Of a stretch of 64,000 bases of DNA, positions 59,815 through 64,000 are shown piece by piece. The stretch is from Arthrobacter_B sp038069765 (GTDB lineage: Bacteria; Actinomycetota; Actinomycetes; Actinomycetales; Micrococcaceae), in assembly GCF_038069765.1 (NCBI RefSeq), contig NZ_JBBPFS010000005.1, forward strand, positions 346,290 to 410,289. The letters run 5' to 3'. The stretch's first letter is position 1, and the number at the start of each line of letters is the position of its first letter. The notes under the pieces were generated by a model. The model did no database searches. It worked only from the letters and a program-made list of their open reading frames with translations, and had not been told where the DNA came from. Position numbers and translations under genes: made by a program.

Positions 59815-59822
59815 GGCCGCAA

Positions 59823-60755
59823 ATGAGCAAAGGGTCCCTCAAGGTCACCCGGGACGGTCCGGTGGCAACTGTGCTGCTGGCCAATCCCGGGCGCCGCAAC
59901 ACGCTGACCGCTGCGATGTGGCGGGAGTTCGCCGTCGTACTCGCACCGCTGGAGCATGACGACAGCGTCAAGGTGGTGATTATCCGCGGCGACGGGGAGG
60001 ATTTTTCCGCCGGTGCGGACATTTCCGACCTGCGGGCCATCCTGCACAATCCGGACAACGGACTGCACGACGGCGGTGACGTCACGGCGGGGGAGGAAGC
60101 GATAGCGGCCTTCCCCAAACCGGTGATTGCCGCCGTCGACGGGTACTGCCTCGGCGGTGCCTGGCAGGTCGCGGGAGCCTGCGATTTCCGCCTCGCTTCC
60201 GACCGTGCCGTCTTCGGCATCACTCCGGCCAAGATCGGCATTGTTTATCCGCTGTCCGGGATCAAGCGGCTGGTTCGGCTTGCAGGGCCCGGGGCTGCAA
60301 AATATCTGCTGTTCAGCGGGGATTTTGTTCCCGCCGAGCAGGCACTGCGCCTGGGACTCGTGGAACGGGTCATTCCGCAGGCGGACTTCTGGACCGACGT
60401 CGCGTCCTTCGCCCGGCGCCTTGCCGGACGGTCCCAGCTTTCGCTGCAGGCCATGAAGGAACTCGTCGACATCATTGCCTCTGTGGATTCCGGTAATGCT
60501 GCCGATGCCTCGGCCAGCGTGGAGCAGCACAGCGAGGAACAGGCCAGCGAGGAGCAGCGCAGCTTGGAACAGGCCAGCTACCGCTGGCAGCAGGAAATGG
60601 CTGCAGCTGCGGATCCCGTTATCGGTGTCCGCGCCTTTCTTGCGAAGGCAGAGCCGGCCTTCACCTGGACCGGCCCCGTCAGCCCGCGCAGCGCCGACGC
60701 TGCGCGCGGTTCGAGCACAGCCCGCAGGGCGCATGATTCGAAAGAGGAACAATGA
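59823..60755 (+). CDS. Enoyl-CoA hydratase/isomerase family protein lacking catalytic glutamates
   Basis: A 310-residue crotonase-fold protein. The oxyanion-hole segments are present (FSAGADISD, DGYCLGGAWQ), but both hydratase glutamates are replaced: GGAWQVAGACDF instead of GGCELA, and TPAKIGIVYPLSG instead of PEIKLGI. It may catalyse isomerisation, hydrolysis or decarboxylation, or be inactive. An inserted Glu/Gln-rich segment (residues about 232-251) comes from a 30-bp repeat, and the C terminus is extended. It overlaps the synthetase gene by 4 bases. Confidence 0.88.
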   Translation: MSKGSLKVTRDGPVATVLLANPGRRNTLTAAMWREFAVVLAPLEHDDSVKVVIIRGDGEDFSAGADISDLRAILHNPDNGLHDGGDVTAGEEAIAAFPKPVIAAVDGYCLGGAWQVAGACDFRLASDRAVFGITPAKIGIVYPLSGIKRLVRLAGPGAAKYLLFSGDFVPAEQALRLGLVERVIPQADFWTDVASFARRLAGRSQLSLQAMKELVDIIASVDSGNAADASASVEQHSEEQASEEQRSLEQASYRWQQEMAAAADPVIGVRAFLAKAEPAFTWTGPVSPRSADAARGSSTARRAHDSKEEQ

Positions 60756-62503
60756 ACCAGGACAGCGCCACTACTATGTTCCGTGCCGCCCGCGATGAGC
60801 TGCTTGCCCTCGCCGGCAGCTACGAGAAAGCGGTGGACACCTTCACCTGGCCCCGGCTGGACGGCCGGTTCAACTGGGCGGTGGACTATTTCGACGCCAT
60901 GGCGCGCGGCAATGATGCCTGCGCCCTGTGGATCGTGGAAGAGGACGGATCGGAGCGGAAGTACAGCTTCGACGACATGGTGCACCGTTCCGACCAGGTC
61001 GCCGCCTGGCTTGCTGCCTGTGGAGTCAACCGGGGAGATCCCGTGATGCTGATGCTCGGCAACCAAGTGGAACTCTGGGAGAGCATGCTCGCCGCCATGA
61101 AGCTCGGCGCCGTCATTATGCCCACTGCTTCCGCTGCCGGCAGTGCGGACCTTGCCGACCGGATCAGCCGCGGAGGCGCCCGGTGGGTTATCGCCAATGC
61201 AGCCGATGCCGGAAAGTTCGACGACGTACCCGGCGGCTACGGCAGGATTCTGGTCGGCGGCCAACCGGGCGGCTCACCGGGCGGCTCAGACGTGCAGCCG
61301 GCTACCGGATGGCTGGACTATGCGGACGCGTATGCGAGTGATCCGGTGCAGCAGCAGACGGTCACCGATGCCGCTGATCCGCTGCTGTTCTATTTCACGT
61401 CCGGCACCACCAACCGGCCGAAGCTGGTGGAACACACCCAGGTGTCCTATCCGGTGGGGCACCTTTCCACGATGTACTTTCTCGGCCTGCAGCCGGGGGA
61501 CGTCCACCTGAACATCAGTTCTCCGGGTTGGGCCAAGCACGCCTGGAGCAGTTTCTTTGCTCCGTGGAATGCGGAGGCGACAGTCTTCATCTACAACTAC
61601 GCACGGTTCCGGCCCGAGGCTTTGTTGGAGCAGCTGCATCGGGCGGGTGTCACCAGTCTGTGTGCGCCCCCGACTGTGTGGCGGATGATGATCCAGTCCA
61701 ACCTCGGGGAACGGCCTGCCCTGCTGCGGGAACTCATCGGTGCCGGCGAACCGCTGAATCCGGAAGTGATTTCCAAGGTCGAGTCCGCGTGGGGGCTGTC
61801 CATCCGTGACGGTTTCGGGCAGACGGAAACTACGGCTCTGGTGGGGAACACCCCCGGTGCTGAGCTGCATCCGGGATCGATGGGCCGTCCGCTGCCCGGA
61901 GTTCCGGTGGTTCTGATTGATCCGGCAACCGGTCTGAGCGCTGACGAAGGCGAGATTTGCCTGGATCTGTCCCGCCGGCCGCTGAACCTGATGACCGGCT
62001 ACCGCGGCGATCCCGAGCGTACGAAGGCAGCCATGGACGGCGGCTACTTCCATACCGGCGACATAGCGGTGCGGGACGAGGCCGGTTACATCACCTATAT
62101 CGGCCGCACCGACGACGTCTTCAAGGCTTCCGACTACAAGATCAGTCCGTTTGAACTCGAGAGTGTCCTGATCGAACACCCTGCGGTGGCTGAGGCCGCC
62201 GTCGTGCCCGCTCCCGACGAGCTGAGGCTCGCAGTTCCCAAGGCCTATGTTGCTCTAGCCGAGGGATGGGAACCGAACCGCGAGACAGCGCTGTCCATCC
62301 TGACCTATGCACGGGAGCATTTGGCTCCGTACCTGCGGGTGCGGCGGCTGGAATTCCATGAGTTGCCCAAGACCATGTCCGGCAAAATCCGCAGGGTGCA
62401 GCTGCGGGCTCTGGAGACCGAGGCGGACGCCGGGGGGAACAGCAGACCGGTAGGAGATCGCGTAGAGTTTCGGGACGATGAATTTCCGGAGCTGCGCCGG
62501 TGA
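60752..62503 (+). CDS. Acyl-CoA synthetase, medium-chain (ACSM) type
   Basis: A 583-residue AMP-forming ligase. P-loop YFTSGTTNRPKLVEHT (about residue 214), the MACS-type segment ISSPGWAKHAWSSFFAPWNA, FGQTETTALVG, YFHTGDIAVRDEAGYI and the catalytic Lys in LPKTMSGKIRRVQLR. It probably activates isobutyrate or another short branched acid to feed the operon's acyl-CoA dehydrogenase. It ends in a GTGA overlap with the MarR gene. Confidence 0.92.
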   Translation: MNQDSATTMFRAARDELLALAGSYEKAVDTFTWPRLDGRFNWAVDYFDAMARGNDACALWIVEEDGSERKYSFDDMVHRSDQVAAWLAACGVNRGDPVMLMLGNQVELWESMLAAMKLGAVIMPTASAAGSADLADRISRGGARWVIANAADAGKFDDVPGGYGRILVGGQPGGSPGGSDVQPATGWLDYADAYASDPVQQQTVTDAADPLLFYFTSGTTNRPKLVEHTQVSYPVGHLSTMYFLGLQPGDVHLNISSPGWAKHAWSSFFAPWNAEATVFIYNYARFRPEALLEQLHRAGVTSLCAPPTVWRMMIQSNLGERPALLRELIGAGEPLNPEVISKVESAWGLSIRDGFGQTETTALVGNTPGAELHPGSMGRPLPGVPVVLIDPATGLSADEGEICLDLSRRPLNLMTGYRGDPERTKAAMDGGYFHTGDIAVRDEAGYITYIGRTDDVFKASDYKISPFELESVLIEHPAVAEAAVVPAPDELRLAVPKAYVALAEGWEPNRETALSILTYAREHLAPYLRVRRLEFHELPKTMSGKIRRVQLRALETEADAGGNSRPVGDRVEFRDDEFPELRR

Positions 62504-63066
62504 CGTCTGTGCCGATGCCCGGGGCTTCCAAGTCGGAGTCCGGGAAGCCGGAGTGCCAGGGCTCACAGCCCCTACCCCAGGATCCCATCGCGGAAGCCCG
62601 CAGACACTGGGAAGAACATGGATGGGGTGACGCGGCCGCGGGCATGGCGGCTGTCACCGCGGTGATGCGGACCCATCAGATCCTGCTGACGCGAGTGGAG
62701 AATGTACTCAAGCCCTTTAGCCTGACATTCGCCCGGTTCGAGCTTCTGGCTCTGCTGAGCTTCACGGCCAGCGGTGCCTTGCCGATGGCTAAAGCCGGTG
62801 CGCGGCTTCAGGTGCATCCGACGTCAGTGACCAATGCTGTGGACCGTCTGGAGCAGGCGGGTCTGGTGGAGCGCCGGAAGCATCCCTCTGATGGTCGTAC
62901 TGTTTTGGTGGAGATCACTCCGGCAGGTCGGAAGCTTGTCCCCCTTGCCGCGTCGGCTTTGAATAGCGAAGTTTTTTCCCGCTCCGGGTTTGCACCGAAT
63001 GACTTGGCCGAGCTAACGGAAATTCTGACCCGGTTCCGTCGTGATGCCGGGGATTTCTCCGATTGA
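62500..63066 (+). CDS. MarR-family transcriptional regulator
   Basis: A 188-residue regulator with a winged HTH (LPMAKAGARLQVHPTSVTNA, then VDRLEQAGLVERRKHPSDGR, about residues 88-128). The N-terminal 30 residues are a disordered Ser/Pro-rich extension, and later starts are possible. It is the last gene of the acyl-CoA operon, overlapping the synthetase gene, so feedback control of the operon by an acyl-CoA or free acid is likely. Confidence 0.92.
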   Translation: MTSVPMPGASKSESGKPECQGSQPLPQDPIAEARRHWEEHGWGDAAAGMAAVTAVMRTHQILLTRVENVLKPFSLTFARFELLALLSFTASGALPMAKAGARLQVHPTSVTNAVDRLEQAGLVERRKHPSDGRTVLVEITPAGRKLVPLAASALNSEVFSRSGFAPNDLAELTEILTRFRRDAGDFSD

Positions 63067-63071
63067 TGCAG

Positions 63072-63205
63072 GCCACCCGGGTTTGTGTCATCCGGGTTGG
63101 GCCACCCGGGTTTGGGCCGCGGGTTCAGGCAGCCCACCCGGGCTCGGGCCCCGGGACCGAATGATGCCACCGGGATTGGCACCACCCGGGCTCGGGCCTG
63201 GGACA
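63072..63205. repeat. Degenerate CCACCCGGGTTTGGGCC repeat after the MarR gene
   Basis: At least four copies of CCACCCGGG(T/C)(T/C)(T/C)GGGCC-like sequence at irregular spacing, with CCGGG cores between them. It fills most of the gap between the MarR gene and the convergent HNH gene. No terminator stem is clearer than the repeat itself. Confidence 0.65.
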
Positions 63206-63332
63206 GGAGTGATGGGTTCAGATACTCATCAGACTCCGCACGCCAAGGGCTGGCAGGAAAGTCGGGCACGACCCGAACTGGGCCCGCCTAAACAGTGGTC
63301 ATTATGTGATGACCATGAGCGGTTGGCTGTGT

Positions 63333-64000
63333 CTAGAAGGGTGGTGGGTCGTCTCCGTAGTCGTCCGGGTCGCCGAAACCCACAGCACCTGCGGCATGCT
63401 CCGCCCCCGACCCCGCAACATGCGCAGTACATGCCGCACTCTCCGTCCCGTTTTCCGCCGTGACAGCTGCAGGTTCCAGGGGCGCCTGGGTGGTCGGGGC
63501 TGGGGCTGGTGCTGTGTCCCGGGCCAGGGCGAGGCGTGGTTCGGTGCGGTACTTTCGTCCTCCCGGCGAGGTCCACTCAATGATTCCGGGGCTGGGCTGG
63601 CAGGCTTTCCAGAATCCTTTGGTTTTGAACATGTGGTGCCGCCGGCATAAATGCTCCAGGTTGTCGTGATCGGTGGCGCCGCCCTGCGCCCAGGGTTTGG
63701 TGTGGTCGATTTCGGAGATCACCGCATTGGTCCGGCAGCCCGGGAACCGGCACGTCCCGTCCCGGACCCGCAGCAACTGCTTTAACCCGTCCGGTACTTT
63801 CCGCCGCTTACCCACCCGCAGGACTTCCTCGGTGTCCGGGTTCCGTTCCACCGGTGTCCACTTCGCCGCTTCACGGGCCATCCGCCGTGCCGTTTCGGGG
63901 CTGATGGGTCCGTAGCCGTGCAGTTCCGCGGGCTGGTCGTCGGCGCCCAGGAGGGTTTCGGCGCTGATCAGGACCAGGATCTCGGTCCGGGCCCGGGAGC
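63333..64000 (-). CDS. DUF222/HNH endonuclease family protein, 5' partial
   Basis: C-terminal 221 codons of an HNH protein whose 5' part lies beyond the window: the frame stays open from 63881 to base 64000 (ILVLISAETLLGADDQPAEL). HNH motif CRFPGCRTNAVISEIDHTKP, then DNLEHLCRRHHMFKTKGFW with the metal-binding residues. This family is greatly expanded in Micrococcales genomes; its role is uncertain, with some copies linked to mobile or repetitive loci. The last 60 residues are low-complexity Ala/Pro/Glu. Confidence 0.92.
   Translation of the reverse strand, partial: SRARTEILVLISAETLLGADDQPAELHGYGPISPETARRMAREAAKWTPVERNPDTEEVLRVGKRRKVPDGLKQLLRVRDGTCRFPGCRTNAVISEIDHTKPWAQGGATDHDNLEHLCRRHHMFKTKGFWKACQPSPGIIEWTSPGGRKYRTEPRLALARDTAPAPAPTTQAPLEPAAVTAENGTESAACTAHVAGSGAEHAAGAVGFGDPDDYGDDPPPF

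Overview
This window comes from a high-GC actinobacterium, most likely a member of the Micrococcaceae (Arthrobacter in the broad sense). The evidence is the actinobacterial layout of the aa3 oxidase and cytochrome bc1 genes, a diheme cytochrome c in bc1, trpD next to ctaE, many GTG starts, a DUF222/HNH gene and dense sugar catabolism. No rRNA, tRNA, insertion sequence, prophage or CRISPR array was seen. Two genes are cut by the window edges: ctaC at base 1 and an HNH endonuclease gene at base 64000.

Bases 1-10600 hold the respiratory supercomplex genes: ctaC-ctaD-ctaF on the plus strand facing ctaE-qcrC-qcrA-qcrB on the minus strand, with a GntR/UTRA regulator and an unrecognised 187-residue protein between them, then trpD. 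Bases 10600-16800 hold an Lrp-type ligand-binding protein, an ABC efflux operon with its own TetR regulator and a DUF3054 protein, a flippase-like membrane protein, an SDR and a UBP-type zinc finger protein.

Bases 16900-29600 contain a split L-rhamnose regulon. A LacI regulator is divergent from rhaI-rhaD/SDR-rhaB. About 9 kb away, rhaM is divergent from a sugar-porter-type MFS gene. Both divergent regions carry nearly the same 27-bp operator-like palindrome. Between them sit two TetR paralogues, each divergent from an effector gene (an MFS drug exporter and a zinc alcohol dehydrogenase), and their intergenic regions share a second palindrome, AACnAACTAGTTnGTT.

Bases 29800-32900 carry a choloylglycine-hydrolase-family enzyme, a lipoprotein, a NUDIX hydrolase and an SDR. 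Bases 32980-46650 look like a beta-mannan/galactomannan oligosaccharide utilisation locus: ROK regulator, SGNH esterase, GH36 alpha-galactosidase, Opp/Dpp-type ABC importer, GH2 beta-mannosidase and ROK sugar kinase. Bases 46670-50260 hold an aldo/keto reductase, an AlkA-type glycosylase and a VOC protein paired with a WYL regulator. Bases 50400-53830 hold an acyl-CoA ligase with decapeptide repeats at its N terminus, TusA and a YeeE-type thiosulfate transporter. Bases 54080-63070 are a tightly packed operon for valine/isobutyryl-CoA catabolism that ends in a MarR regulator.

The most unusual feature is window-wide. Short tandem repeats (8-26 bp units) lie at or just after many stop codons, and in several cases the unit is a copy of the gene's own last codons plus its stop. 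In-frame relatives of these repeats (18 or 30 bp) occur inside coding sequences.
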